A program made the position numbers and the translations under genes. A model generated the notes under the pieces. The model saw only the letters and a program-made list of their open reading frames with translations. It was not told the origin of the DNA and ran no database searches. From Candidatus Krumholzibacteriia bacterium (GTDB lineage Bacteria > Krumholzibacteriota > Krumholzibacteriia > Krumholzibacteriales > Krumholzibacteriaceae), in NCBI GenBank assembly GCA_028696635.1, contig JAQVGR010000051.1:1-8525 (forward strand): a stretch of DNA of 8,525 nt. The letters run 5' to 3'. The stretch's first letter is position 1, and every line of letters begins with the position of its first letter. Of this stretch, positions 1-6,824 are shown one piece after another.

Positions 1-426
1 CGCCAGAAGACGCGCGCCCGCCGCGGCCGGGGAGACTGGTGGAAGACGCGCATCGTGCCGGGCTCGGCCCAGATAGCCTACGGACGCCCGATCGCCGGCG
101 TGATCGTGATGGCGATCGCAGCGGCGGCCCTGATGACGCTCGCGTGGGGCGGCTTCTATCTCGACGACCCGCGCCGGACGGGGCTGCACCCGGTCACCTG
201 GACCATGGCGGGCCCCGCGACGATCCTGCTGCTCTGCTGGCTCGCCACGGCGCGCACCCGGCGCCCGGCCGAGCAGCCCAACTACCGCATCCTCCCGCTC
301 GATTTCCGGTACGGACAGATCGGCGCGGCCGAAGGCCCCCGGGGACAGCGGGAGGCGGAAGCGGGTCCCCGCGCGGGGAGCGGCGAGCCGGACCGCAAGT
401 TCGCCGAATTCCTCGACAGCCTGTAG
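1..426 (+). CDS. Two-helix membrane protein, C-terminal part only (function unknown)
   Basis: The reading frame is open from the first base of the window to the TAG at 424-426, so this is the last 141 residues of a protein that begins upstream. The visible part starts with a basic stretch rich in Arg, Lys and Trp, then PGSAQIAYGRPIAG. That resembles the PGxGQxYxGR-type turn often found before a membrane hairpin in TPR-containing or TM2-like envelope proteins. Two hydrophobic helices follow, at about residues 33-54 and 66-84 of the fragment. The tail after them is hydrophilic, rich in Gly, Arg and Glu, and ends in KFAEFLDSL. An internal ATG at 187 is not needed as a start. The DUF4388 gene begins 12 bases after the stop on the same strand, so the two probably share a transcript. 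I cannot name the family. The missing N-terminus may carry repeats or a periplasmic domain, but none is visible here. Confidence 0.7.
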   Translation, partial: RQKTRARRGRGDWWKTRIVPGSAQIAYGRPIAGVIVMAIAAAALMTLAWGGFYLDDPRRTGLHPVTWTMAGPATILLLCWLATARTRRPAEQPNYRILPLDFRYGQIGAAEGPRGQREAEAGPRAGSGEPDRKFAEFLDSL

Positions 427-438
427 AAAGGAAACGGC

Positions 439-1584
439 ATGGCGCTTGAGGGGAACGCGAAGGATTTCGGGCTCAGCGAGATCTTCCAGCTGATCTCGAT
501 ACAGAAGAAGTCCGGCATGCTCTCCATATCCGGAGAGGAGAACATGGCGGTCTTCTTCGAGGACGGCATGGTCGTCTCGACCCGCGACCGCCGCTCGAAG
601 ACGCGCGATCCCCTGCGGGACTACCTGCTGCGGTACGGCTTCCTCGACAGGGAAGAGATGAACAACCTCCAGCAGATCCAGTCCGGCTCGGGGATGGACC
701 TCACCGACATCCTGCTGCAGGAACGCTACTTCTCCGATGACGAGCTCCGCCAGATATTCACGGACCAGATATACGAGACGGTGCAGGAGATACTCTCGTG
801 GCCGAAGAGCTACTACAAGTTCGTATCGGGGACCAGCGTGCTCACCGGCGTCCGCTCGTTCGCCGCGGTCAAGGTGGAGGGACTCCTCATGGAGAGCATG
901 CGGCGGATCGACGAGTTTCCCGAGATCCGGCGCATCTTCCGCGCCGAGGAGATGATGGTCCGGAGACTGCCGGCGGAACCGAGCCGGAAGATCCCCCTCG
1001 AGAGGTCCGAAGAGGTCGTCTACGAGCTGCTGGAGAACGAATCGAGCGTCGCCGACGTCCTGAAGCGCGCGAAGATGGCGCGGTTCTGCGCCTACGAAGC
1101 CCTGAAGAACCTCCTCGAGAAGGAACTGCTCGAGATCACGCGCGACGTGCAGCCCGAACAGGAGAAGTCGCCGGGCGAGCAGGTCAGGGAGCGGCGCTCC
1201 GGCGGGCGAAAGCGGACGCTGCCGACGATGGCTGCAGCGGCGGCTCTGGCGCTCTGCTACGCCGCCGGCGAATACGCGGTGCCGGCGCTGTTTCCCCCGG
1301 GCTGGACGGCGGACGCGATGAGGGCCCCCGCCGCCGCGGCCCCCCTCTCGCGGGATCCCGGTCTCTCCGGCGATCTCTCCGAATTCAGGCTGCGCCGACT
1401 GGAGACGACGGTCAGACAGGGGCTGGAGGAGTACCGCGCCGTCATGGGCGAATATCCCTTCTCGCTCGAGATCCTCGTGGTCAGGAAGATCCTCCCCGCC
1501 GGCGTCGTCACGCGCGTCCACCAGGCGGGTCTCGTCTACCGCGCCGGAGATCCGGCGGACCGGTACGAGCTCTCGCGCGGCTGA
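439..1584 (+). CDS. DUF4388 (PATAN) protein with a C-terminal transmembrane segment and pseudopilin-like tail
   Basis: This is a 381-residue protein. Residues 1-160 match the DUF4388/PATAN pattern: an opening like MALEGNAKDFGLSEIFQLIS, then KKSGMLSISGEENMAVFFEDGMVVST, and a helical part about low-copy activation (LRYGFLDREEMNNL). Residues 185-235 look like the helical, winged-helix-like module that often follows DUF4388 (EEVVYELLENESSVADVL...LKNLLEKELLEI). A basic linker (RRSGGRKR) leads to one hydrophobic helix at about 261-285. The last 65 residues contain LEEYRAVMGEYPFSLEILV, resembling the conserved post-helix part of type II secretion major pseudopilins. The start is supported by AAAGGAA at 427-433, six bases before the ATG. 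DUF4388 proteins are linked to signalling, gliding and pilus functions in several phyla, but their biochemistry is poorly known. The topology suggests a cytoplasmic N-terminus and an exported C-terminal piece. The domain call is good; the role is inference. Confidence 0.82.
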   Translation: MALEGNAKDFGLSEIFQLISIQKKSGMLSISGEENMAVFFEDGMVVSTRDRRSKTRDPLRDYLLRYGFLDREEMNNLQQIQSGSGMDLTDILLQERYFSDDELRQIFTDQIYETVQEILSWPKSYYKFVSGTSVLTGVRSFAAVKVEGLLMESMRRIDEFPEIRRIFRAEEMMVRRLPAEPSRKIPLERSEEVVYELLENESSVADVLKRAKMARFCAYEALKNLLEKELLEITRDVQPEQEKSPGEQVRERRSGGRKRTLPTMAAAAALALCYAAGEYAVPALFPPGWTADAMRAPAAAAPLSRDPGLSGDLSEFRLRRLETTVRQGLEEYRAVMGEYPFSLEILVVRKILPAGVVTRVHQAGLVYRAGDPADRYELSRG

Positions 1585-1594
1585 ACCGCCGCGA

Positions 1595-2506
1595 TCACCC
1601 GGCCGCATCCTCCCCGCCGCCGCCGTCCGGCGAGCCGCCGGTCCGCCATGCGCCGGTTGCGAGCGGCGTCAGGACGGAGCAGGCGCTGATCGCCCGTTCC
1701 TTGCAGTCCTCGAGCCAGAACAGCCCGCGGCGGGAGAGCTTCGTGCGGATCGTCCACGGCGTATCGATCACCCAGACGCCGTCGCGGCGCAGCAGGAACG
1801 GGTCGGCCCCTTTCTCGCCCCTCGGAGGCGCGAGGACGAACGCCGCCCGGTACCCCGCCTCGCGCGCCGCACGCGCGAGGCGGCGGTCGGCCATGCCGAA
1901 CGGATAGGAAAGCGATCTGACGGGGCGGCCGGTCTGTTCGGCGATCTGCCGGCGGGAGCGCGCGAGCTCGGCGGCCGCCTCCCGGGGGGCCAGGCGCGTG
2001 AGCGGCCGGTGCGTGACGGTGTGGGACCCGAACGAGAAGCCCCGCTCGCAGAGCCCGCGCACCGTCTCCCAGTCCATGTGGCGCGCTCCCCTGCCGGGAG
2101 CTGGGAGCTCCCACTCGTTCCTGCGTCCCGCGTACCCGCTCACGAGGAATATCAGCGCGGGGATCCCGCGCGCCTCGAGCACGGGGGCCGCGTGGCGGGC
2201 GAAGTCCTCGTACCCGTCGTCGAAGGTGAGAAGAACCTCCCCCGCGGAGCCGGGACGCCTCCCCTCGAGGGTCAGCAGGAACTCGGTCTCGCCTATGAAC
2301 CTGCTCCCCGAGCCGAGCAGGGCGTCGATCTGGCGTTCGAACCGCCGCGGGCTGACCCATGTCCCGCCGAGCTTGAAACGCACCGTCTTGTGATAGGCGA
2401 GCACGCGGGGCGCCGACGGATCGGGGTATCCCCAGATCGCGCGCCAGACGGCATACAGCCCGGCGGCGGCCGCCGCGATACCCGCCGCGGCGAGCAGCGC
2501 CGTCAT
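1595..2506 (-). CDS. Membrane-anchored polysaccharide deacetylase (NodB-fold)
   Basis: This 303-residue protein carries the NodB-type carbohydrate esterase 4 motifs. Motif 1 is TFDDGY at residues 94-99, with D97 as the likely metal ligand. Motif 2 is SHTVTH at 161-166, with H162 and H166 as metal ligands. Motif 3 is SYPFG at 200-204, followed by an AGYRAAF segment. A hydrophobic stretch at about 3-25 acts as an uncleaved anchor or signal, placing the enzyme on the outer face of the inner membrane. Its likely reaction is removal of N-acetyl groups from peptidoglycan, poly-GlcNAc or another polysaccharide; the substrate cannot be read from sequence. The classic C-terminal LxH motif is not evident, as in some PgaB/IcaB-like relatives. 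The start overlaps the dut stop as ATGA (2503-2506), and AGGGGA at 2515-2520 lies eight bases upstream. Longer in-frame starts would run through dut in another frame and are rejected. It is the last gene of the minus-strand run. Confidence 0.88.
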   Translation of the reverse strand: MTALLAAAGIAAAAAGLYAVWRAIWGYPDPSAPRVLAYHKTVRFKLGGTWVSPRRFERQIDALLGSGSRFIGETEFLLTLEGRRPGSAGEVLLTFDDGYEDFARHAAPVLEARGIPALIFLVSGYAGRRNEWELPAPGRGARHMDWETVRGLCERGFSFGSHTVTHRPLTRLAPREAAAELARSRRQIAEQTGRPVRSLSYPFGMADRRLARAAREAGYRAAFVLAPPRGEKGADPFLLRRDGVWVIDTPWTIRTKLSRRGLFWLEDCKERAISACSVLTPLATGAWRTGGSPDGGGGEDAAG

Positions 2507-2982
2507 CGCTCCCGTCCCCTGCCGGTGTGGCCGAATCCGCCCGACCCCCGCGCCGTCCCGTCGAGATCGCCGGCCTCGGCGAGCTCGACCGGCGGGAGTG
2601 CGCAGAAGACGATCTGCGCGATGCGGTCGCCGCGCCTGACGGCGAAATCCGAGTCGCCGAAGTTGAAGAGGATCACCCCGACCTCGCCGCGGTAATCGCT
2701 GTCGATCGTGCCGGGGCTGTTGAGCAGTCCGATCCGCTCGCGCAGGGCCAGGCCGCTGCGCGGGCGCACCTGCGCCTCGAGCCCGCGGGGGATCGAGAGC
2801 TCGAAGCCGGCAGGCACGAGAGCCGCCCGCCCGGGCCCGACGACGATCTCCCCGGAGCACGCGGCGTGGATGTCGAACCCGCTCGATCCGGCGGTCATCT
2901 GCTCGAGCGGCGGCAGGCCGTCATGATGGGGCAGATACCGCACGCCGACCCGCGCGACGGATCCGGGAGAGCGGTCTTCCAT
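2503..2982 (-). CDS. dut: dUTP diphosphatase (trimeric dUTPase)
   Basis: This 159-residue protein hydrolyses dUTP to dUMP and pyrophosphate, keeping uracil out of DNA and supplying dUMP for thymidylate synthesis. All five motifs of the trimeric all-beta family are present in order: SSGFDIHAA (33-41), RPRSGLALRERIG (73-85), GTIDSDYRGEV (91-101) with the catalytic-type Asp94 and uracil-discriminating Tyr97, RGDRIAQIVF (117-126), and the C-terminal nucleotide-closing arm RGSGGFGHTG (145-154). Length is normal for a bacterial Dut. The start at 2982 is chosen because GGGGAGGT (2991-2998) sits eight bases upstream and residue 1 falls just before the conserved fold. A longer in-frame start at 3105 would run inside the peptidase gene. 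The stop overlaps the next ATG by four bases, so translation is probably coupled. The enzyme is cytoplasmic. Confidence 0.97.
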   Translation of the reverse strand: MEDRSPGSVARVGVRYLPHHDGLPPLEQMTAGSSGFDIHAACSGEIVVGPGRAALVPAGFELSIPRGLEAQVRPRSGLALRERIGLLNSPGTIDSDYRGEVGVILFNFGDSDFAVRRGDRIAQIVFCALPPVELAEAGDLDGTARGSGGFGHTGRGRER

Positions 2983-2990
2983 AGGGGCGA

Positions 2991-2998
2991 ACCTCCCC
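2991..2998 (-). promoter_or_regulatory. Ribosome binding site of dut
   Basis: On the minus strand GGGGAGGT lies immediately after the stop codon of the M16 peptidase gene and eight bases before the ATG at 2982. It decides the dut start over the in-frame ATG at 3105, which lies within the peptidase gene. Confidence 0.75.
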
Positions 2999-4279
2999 TC
3001 ACGCGCGGGACCGGACGCGGCCGGCGCGCGGCCTGCGCACCACCGGCCCGCAGGTGACGTAGAAGAGACGGTCCGGCGCGAGGAACCGGCGCGCCGCCTC
3101 CGCAACCGAGGGCACGTTGACGCGCTCGATCAGGCGGAGCACCTCGGCCACGCTCCGGTGGCCGCCGTGGTAGATCTCGTTGTGCAGGAGACGGAACAGC
3201 CTCGCCTCGCTGCTCTCGAGGCCGAAGACGATCGCCCCCTTGAGCTGCGCCCTGGCGCTATCGAGCTCCTCGGGGCGTATCCCGCCGCGGCGCAGCGATT
3301 CGAGCTCGGTGTGGAAGATCTCCAGCGCCTCGTCTATCGTGCGCGGGTCGACGGAGAAATAGACCGAGATGTCCCCCGTGTCCCTCCAGAAATTAACGTG
3401 GGAGTAGACCGAGTAGGCGAGCCCGGCGCGCTCGCGAAGGGCCTGGAACATCCGCGAGGAGACCCCTCCGCCGATGATGTTCGACAGCAGGAGCAGAACG
3501 ATGCGGCGCGGGTCGTCAGCCCGGACGGTCCGCGAGCCGATACAGACGTGCGTCTGGTTCCACGAGCGGTGGCGGGAGACCCGCGAGGCGGGAGATCGCG
3601 GCATCCGAGAACCGCGCCGGCGGGCCTCCGGCGCGCCGGGCGGCAGGCGGAAAAAGCGATCGATCAGCGAGGCGACCCGCCGGGGCGGGATGTTGCCGAC
3701 GAAGCCGAACAGGGTGTCCGCGGCCGTGTACGTCCTGCGGTGAAAACGCGCGAGTCGATCGCGGGTGATCCCCCGGATGTCGCCGAGGGTGCCGGCGACC
3801 GGGTGGCCGAGCCGGCTCTCGCCGAACACGGTCCGGTAGAAGTACTCGAAGGTCGTCTCCTCGGGGGAATCGGCGACGCTGCGGATCTCCTCGCGGACCA
3901 CCTGGAGCTCGGTGCGCAGCGCCCGGGAGTCGAGCGAGGGATCGAGGACGATGTCGGCCAGCACCTCGATCAGGCGCGGCACGTGCTCCTCGAGCGCCCG
4001 TCCGTGGTAGCAGGTCGCCTCCTTGCCCGTGAAGGCGTCCCAGTGGCCGCCGATCGACTCGAGCTCGAGGGCGATGTCGAGGGCGCTGCGCGAGCCGGTG
4101 CCCCTGAACACCATGTGCTCGAGCAGGTGCGACATCCCCCGCTCGCCGGGAGCCTCGTCGCGCGAGCCTTTCGTGATCCAGGCGCCGAACGCGCACGAGG
4201 CGGCGAGCGGGTCGCGCTGGTGGATGAGGGTCGCCCCGGAATCGAGAACGATGCGCGATGGGCGGGGCAGCCGTATCAT
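2999..4279 (-). CDS. M16 family zinc peptidase (processing-peptidase-like)
   Basis: This 426-residue protein is a single-copy, two-lobed M16 peptidase like the bacterial relatives of mitochondrial processing peptidase (Bacillus MlpA/YmxG type). The inverted zinc motif HLLEH is at residues 51-55. The distal glutamate ligand is Glu130 or Glu131 in VVREEI, about 75 residues later as expected. The second lobe has RERAGLAYSVYS, the Arg-Tyr pair that M16 enzymes use to hold the substrate backbone, so one polypeptide appears to contain both catalytic halves. There is no signal peptide, so a cytoplasmic location is likely. Substrates are unknown; this family clears or processes peptides. The linker around residues 215-240 is unusually Arg-rich. 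The ATG is nine bases after the pnp stop, with no clear Shine-Dalgarno, suggesting translation coupled to pnp. Placement after pnp is a recurrent bacterial arrangement. Confidence 0.93.
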   Translation of the reverse strand: MIRLPRPSRIVLDSGATLIHQRDPLAASCAFGAWITKGSRDEAPGERGMSHLLEHMVFRGTGSRSALDIALELESIGGHWDAFTGKEATCYHGRALEEHVPRLIEVLADIVLDPSLDSRALRTELQVVREEIRSVADSPEETTFEYFYRTVFGESRLGHPVAGTLGDIRGITRDRLARFHRRTYTAADTLFGFVGNIPPRRVASLIDRFFRLPPGAPEARRRGSRMPRSPASRVSRHRSWNQTHVCIGSRTVRADDPRRIVLLLLSNIIGGGVSSRMFQALRERAGLAYSVYSHVNFWRDTGDISVYFSVDPRTIDEALEIFHTELESLRRGGIRPEELDSARAQLKGAIVFGLESSEARLFRLLHNEIYHGGHRSVAEVLRLIERVNVPSVAEAARRFLAPDRLFYVTCGPVVRRPRAGRVRSRA

Positions 4280-4288
4280 ACCGCGATG

Positions 4289-6361
4289 CTACAGGAGCGC
4301 CTTGCGGCTCAGCCGGATCTTGCCGTCATTGTCGATCTTGATGACCTTGACCTCGATCTCGTCGCCGAGCTGGAGGACGTCCTCGACCTTGTCGATCCGC
4401 TTCTTGTCGATCTCCGAGATATGCAGCAGGCCGTCCCTGCCGGGCATGATCTCGACGAAGGCGCCGAACTGGACTATGCTCCTGACCTTTCCCTTGTAGA
4501 CCTTGTTCAGCTCCGGCTCCGCCGTGATCAGCTCGATCATCTCCATCGCCTTGTCGTGGGATTCCTTGTCCACGGCGGCGATCGTCACGGTGCCGTCGTC
4601 CTCGATGTCGATCTTCGACCCGGAGACCTCCTGGATGTGCCTGATCATCTTGCCCCCCGGGCCGATGATCTCGCGGATCTTGTCGACGGGGACCTTTATC
4701 TGGACGATCTTCGGCGCGTACGGGGAGATCTCGGCGCGCGGCCGGTCTATAGTCCGGTCCATGATGTCGAGGATCTGCAGGCGCGCCCGGCGCGCCTGCT
4801 CGAGGGCCTCCTCCATGATCTTCCTGGAGATCCCGGAGACCTTCACGTCCATCTGGAAGCCGGTGATCCCCTGGCGGGTCCCGGTGACCTTGAAGTCCAT
4901 GTCGCCGAGATGATCCTCGAGGCCGAGGATATCGGTGAGCACCGCGTAGCGCTCCCCCTCCTTGACCATCCCCATCGCCACGCCGGCGACCGCCTTGGCG
5001 GTCGGCACCCCCGCGTCCATCAGTGCAAGGCTCCCGCCGCAGACCGTCGCCATCGAGCTCGAGCCGTTCGACTCGAGGATGTCCGAGACGATCCTGATCG
5101 TGTAGGGGAAGGCGTCGTCCGGCGGGATGACGGGAAGCAGCGCCCGCTCGGCGAGCGCGCCGTGGCCGATCTCGCGGCGTCCGGGGCCGCGGAAGAACCC
5201 GACCTCGCCGACGCTGAACGGCGGGAAATTGTAATGGAGCATGTACTTCTTCCAGCTCTCGCCCGAGAGGGCGTCTATCCGCTGCTCGTCCTGCGAGGTG
5301 CCCAGCGTGGTGACGACGAGGCTCTGCGTCTCGCCGCGGGTGAACAGGGCGCTGCCGTGCGTGCGGGGCAGGATCGCGATCTCGCACGTGATGTCGCGGA
5401 CCTCGTCGCAGCGGCGGCCGTCGGTCCTGACCTTCTCGTCGAGGATCAGGCTGCGGACCGCCTCGCGCTCGAGCTCCTCCATGATCCCCGCGATCTCCTT
5501 CTCCGAGTCGGGGAACTCGGCCCCGAACTTCTCGATCGCCTGCTCCGTCAGCTCGGAGAGCGCCTCGGCGCGGACATGCTTGCCCCTGACGCGGCAGCGC
5601 GAGGCGATCTCGCCGAGGTAGTCGCCCCTGAGTCTGTCGCGCAGGGCCGTGTTGACCTCGGGGAGCGGGAAGGTCCGCTTGGCGGGCACGTCGAACTTGG
5701 AGATGAACTCCCGCTGGAACGCGTTGATCTCCCTGATCATCCGGTGACCGAACTCGAGGGCCTCGATCAGGCGCGCCTCGGGGATCTCGCGCGCGCCTCC
5801 CTCGACCATGATGATCGCCTCGTCCGAGCCGGCGATCACGAGGTCGAGCCCTCCCTCCTCCGCCTCGTTCAGCGTCGGGTTGAGGATGAACGAGCCGTCC
5901 TTGAGGCCGACCCGCACACCGCTCAGCACCGCCCCGAACGGGATGTCGGAGAGGTTGAGCGACAGGGACGCGCCGATGATGCCGAGCACGTCGGCCTGGT
6001 GCTCCGTGTCGCTGCTCAGCACGGTGCAGGCGACCTGCACCTCGTTGCGCACCCCGTCGGGGAAGAGCGGCCTGATCGGCCGGTCGATCTGCCGGGCGCC
6101 GAGGGTCTCGCGCTCCGAGGGGCGCCCCTCGCGCTTGAAGAATCCGCCGGGGATCTTGCCGGCGGCGTAGAACTTCTCCCGGTACTCGACGAACAGCGGG
6201 AGAAAATCCCGCCCCGGAACGGGCTTCTTGGATGCCACGGCCGTCACGAGCACGGTCGTTCCCGCCTCTCCTACAAGCACCGCGCCGTGGGCCTGGCGGG
6301 CCATGCGCCCCGATTCGAGCACGAACTGAGTCCGGTCAATCCTTTTTTCTAGTCTTGTCAT
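4289..6361 (-). CDS. pnp: Polyribonucleotide nucleotidyltransferase (PNPase)
   Basis: This 690-residue enzyme degrades RNA 3' to 5' by phosphorolysis and can add tails in reverse, acting as a trimer in the cytoplasm and often with degradosome partners. Domain order is complete: first RNase PH-like core (about 8-140), helical domain (about 145-300), catalytic second RNase PH core (about 310-540), KH domain with the IIGPGG loop (565-570), and S1 domain (about 619-687, QFGAFVEIMPG...GLLHISE). Catalytic features by comparison with E. coli include SNGSSSMA (431-438) and D483, D489 and K491 in LEDHLGDMDFK. The protein ends directly after S1, without the extra C-terminal tail seen in some species. 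I prefer the ATG at 6361 over the in-frame ATG at 6379: GGAGGA lies before it, its first codons are AT-rich, and MTRLEKRIDRTQFVLESG matches usual PNPase N-termini. The upstream ATG is itself part of the ATGGAGGA sequence. Confidence 0.98.
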   Translation of the reverse strand: MTRLEKRIDRTQFVLESGRMARQAHGAVLVGEAGTTVLVTAVASKKPVPGRDFLPLFVEYREKFYAAGKIPGGFFKREGRPSERETLGARQIDRPIRPLFPDGVRNEVQVACTVLSSDTEHQADVLGIIGASLSLNLSDIPFGAVLSGVRVGLKDGSFILNPTLNEAEEGGLDLVIAGSDEAIIMVEGGAREIPEARLIEALEFGHRMIREINAFQREFISKFDVPAKRTFPLPEVNTALRDRLRGDYLGEIASRCRVRGKHVRAEALSELTEQAIEKFGAEFPDSEKEIAGIMEELEREAVRSLILDEKVRTDGRRCDEVRDITCEIAILPRTHGSALFTRGETQSLVVTTLGTSQDEQRIDALSGESWKKYMLHYNFPPFSVGEVGFFRGPGRREIGHGALAERALLPVIPPDDAFPYTIRIVSDILESNGSSSMATVCGGSLALMDAGVPTAKAVAGVAMGMVKEGERYAVLTDILGLEDHLGDMDFKVTGTRQGITGFQMDVKVSGISRKIMEEALEQARRARLQILDIMDRTIDRPRAEISPYAPKIVQIKVPVDKIREIIGPGGKMIRHIQEVSGSKIDIEDDGTVTIAAVDKESHDKAMEMIELITAEPELNKVYKGKVRSIVQFGAFVEIMPGRDGLLHISEIDKKRIDKVEDVLQLGDEIEVKVIKIDNDGKIRLSRKALL

Positions 6362-6371
6362 TCCTTCGAAA

Positions 6372-6377
6372 TCCTCC
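6372..6377 (-). promoter_or_regulatory. Ribosome binding site of pnp (decides the start)
   Basis: GGAGGA on the minus strand is ten bases before the ATG at 6361. It overlaps the alternative in-frame ATG at 6379, which has no purine-rich site of its own upstream. A second purine run, GAAGGA, abuts the chosen ATG but is too close to act as the main site. Confidence 0.6.
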
Positions 6378-6390
6378 ATTCAGTGAAAAT

Positions 6391-6415
6391 ACGGGCACGG
6401 ATACGCTGCGCCCAC
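6391..6415 (-). promoter_or_regulatory. Stem-loop in the rpsO-pnp intergenic leader
   Basis: In minus-strand RNA, GGGCGC (6413-6408) can pair with GUGCCC (6398-6393) around a nine-base loop. Two outer G-U wobble pairs extend the stem to 6391-6415. AUUUU follows directly (6390-6386), so the element could be a weak or partial intrinsic terminator reducing read-through from rpsO into pnp. It could also be a leader hairpin. In E. coli the rpsO-pnp spacer has a terminator and an RNase III-cleaved hairpin that lets PNPase control its own synthesis. Any matching role here is inference from position. The stem is short and the T-run modest. Confidence 0.35.
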
Positions 6416-6449
6416 GCCGCGGATCGGCATGCATTATTCGCGCGCGGGG

Positions 6450-6719
6450 CTACTTCCTGATGCTGAGTTCCTTGATCAGCTCGCGATATTTCTCGAGCCG
6501 GGTCTTCTTGAGGTAGTCAAGGAGCTTGCGGCGACGTCCGACGAGCTTCAGGAGTCCGCGCCTCGATGCGAAATCCTTCTTGTGGATCTTGAAATGCTCG
6601 GTAAGCGTGTTGATGCGTTCGGTGAGGAGCGCGATCTGCACTTCCGGCGATCCGGAATCCAGGTCATGAAGCCGGTACTTGTTGATTACCTCTTTCTTCG
6701 TCTCTCTCGGCAGCGCCAT
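6450..6719 (-). CDS. rpsO: 30S ribosomal protein S15
   Basis: This 89-residue protein binds 16S rRNA at the central-domain three-way junction and helps start platform assembly of the small subunit. The sequence is a textbook S15: MALPRETKKEVINKYR at the N-terminus, the rRNA-contacting LHDLDSGSPEVQIALLTERI segment, LTEHFKIHKKDFASRRGLL, and a basic C-terminus LVGRRRKLLDYLKK. Length matches the family. The start at 6719 is fixed by a consensus AAGGAGGT seven bases upstream and by alignment to known S15. An in-frame ATG at 6755 would add 12 residues that contain the ribosome binding site itself. The gene is flanked by the two longest untranslated gaps in the window, consistent with separate promoter and leader control. 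Confidence 0.99.
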   Translation of the reverse strand: MALPRETKKEVINKYRLHDLDSGSPEVQIALLTERINTLTEHFKIHKKDFASRRGLLKLVGRRRKLLDYLKKTRLEKYRELIKELSIRK

Positions 6720-6726
6720 CGTTTTT

Positions 6727-6734
6727 ACCTCCTT
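6727..6734 (-). promoter_or_regulatory. Strong ribosome binding site of rpsO
   Basis: AAGGAGGT on the minus strand is a full match to the anti-Shine-Dalgarno core, seven bases before the ATG at 6719, with an A-rich spacer. It is the best ribosome binding site in the window, as expected for a ribosomal protein gene, and excludes the upstream in-frame ATG at 6755. Confidence 0.85.
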
Positions 6735-6740
6735 GTGCAC

Positions 6741-6757
6741 TCGTGTTGAGAACACGA
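6741..6757 (-). promoter_or_regulatory. Perfect hairpin in the rpsO leader
   Basis: A perfect inverted repeat with 7-base arms (TCGTGTT / AACACGA) and a 3-base loop sits six bases upstream of the rpsO Shine-Dalgarno. The palindrome GTGCAC lies between them (6735-6740). There is no T-run after the stem, so it is unlikely to be a terminator. S15 represses its own translation in several bacteria by binding structured leaders, which makes this a candidate part of such an autoregulatory site. Sequence alone does not show protein binding. Confidence 0.45.
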
Positions 6758-6824
6758 TGGCAGCAGAAGGGGCGTCATGCCCGATCCGCCAGATACTGCG
6801 CTTATCCGTCTATTGCGATTCACT

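Noticed and set aside
1542..1557. Perfect 6-bp GC hairpin near the end of the DUF4388 gene as a bidirectional terminator
   Set aside because: It is inside coding sequence and has no T-run on either side. Such GC palindromes are common by chance at this base composition.
798..1907. A 369-codon plus-strand frame overlapping the DUF4388 gene and running into the deacetylase
   Set aside because: It is the +2-type shadow frame of a GC-rich gene, with an Arg/Gly/Pro-rich product. The DUF4388 frame has a proper ribosome binding site and domain.
2507..2860. Longer N-terminus for the polysaccharide deacetylase
   Set aside because: The extra residues are Arg-rich low-complexity sequence formed by reading dut in another frame. 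The ATG at 2506 has a hydrophobic anchor right after it and a suitable AGGGGA upstream.
3158..6352. A 1064-codon open frame on the plus strand, opposite pnp and the M16 peptidase
   Set aside because: It lies in exact codon register with both minus-strand genes, so a stop appears only where they use TTA, CTA or TCA, which are rare in GC-rich genes. It ends at a CTA codon in the fourth position of pnp. The translation is a low-complexity Asp/Leu/Arg-rich product with no domain, while pnp and M16 are unmistakable.
6437..6442. Possible extra promoter for pnp from a TATAAT-like AATAAT in the rpsO-pnp gap
   Set aside because: No acceptable -35 box lies 16-18 bases upstream on the minus strand; that stretch is the rpsO stop and a GC-rich run.
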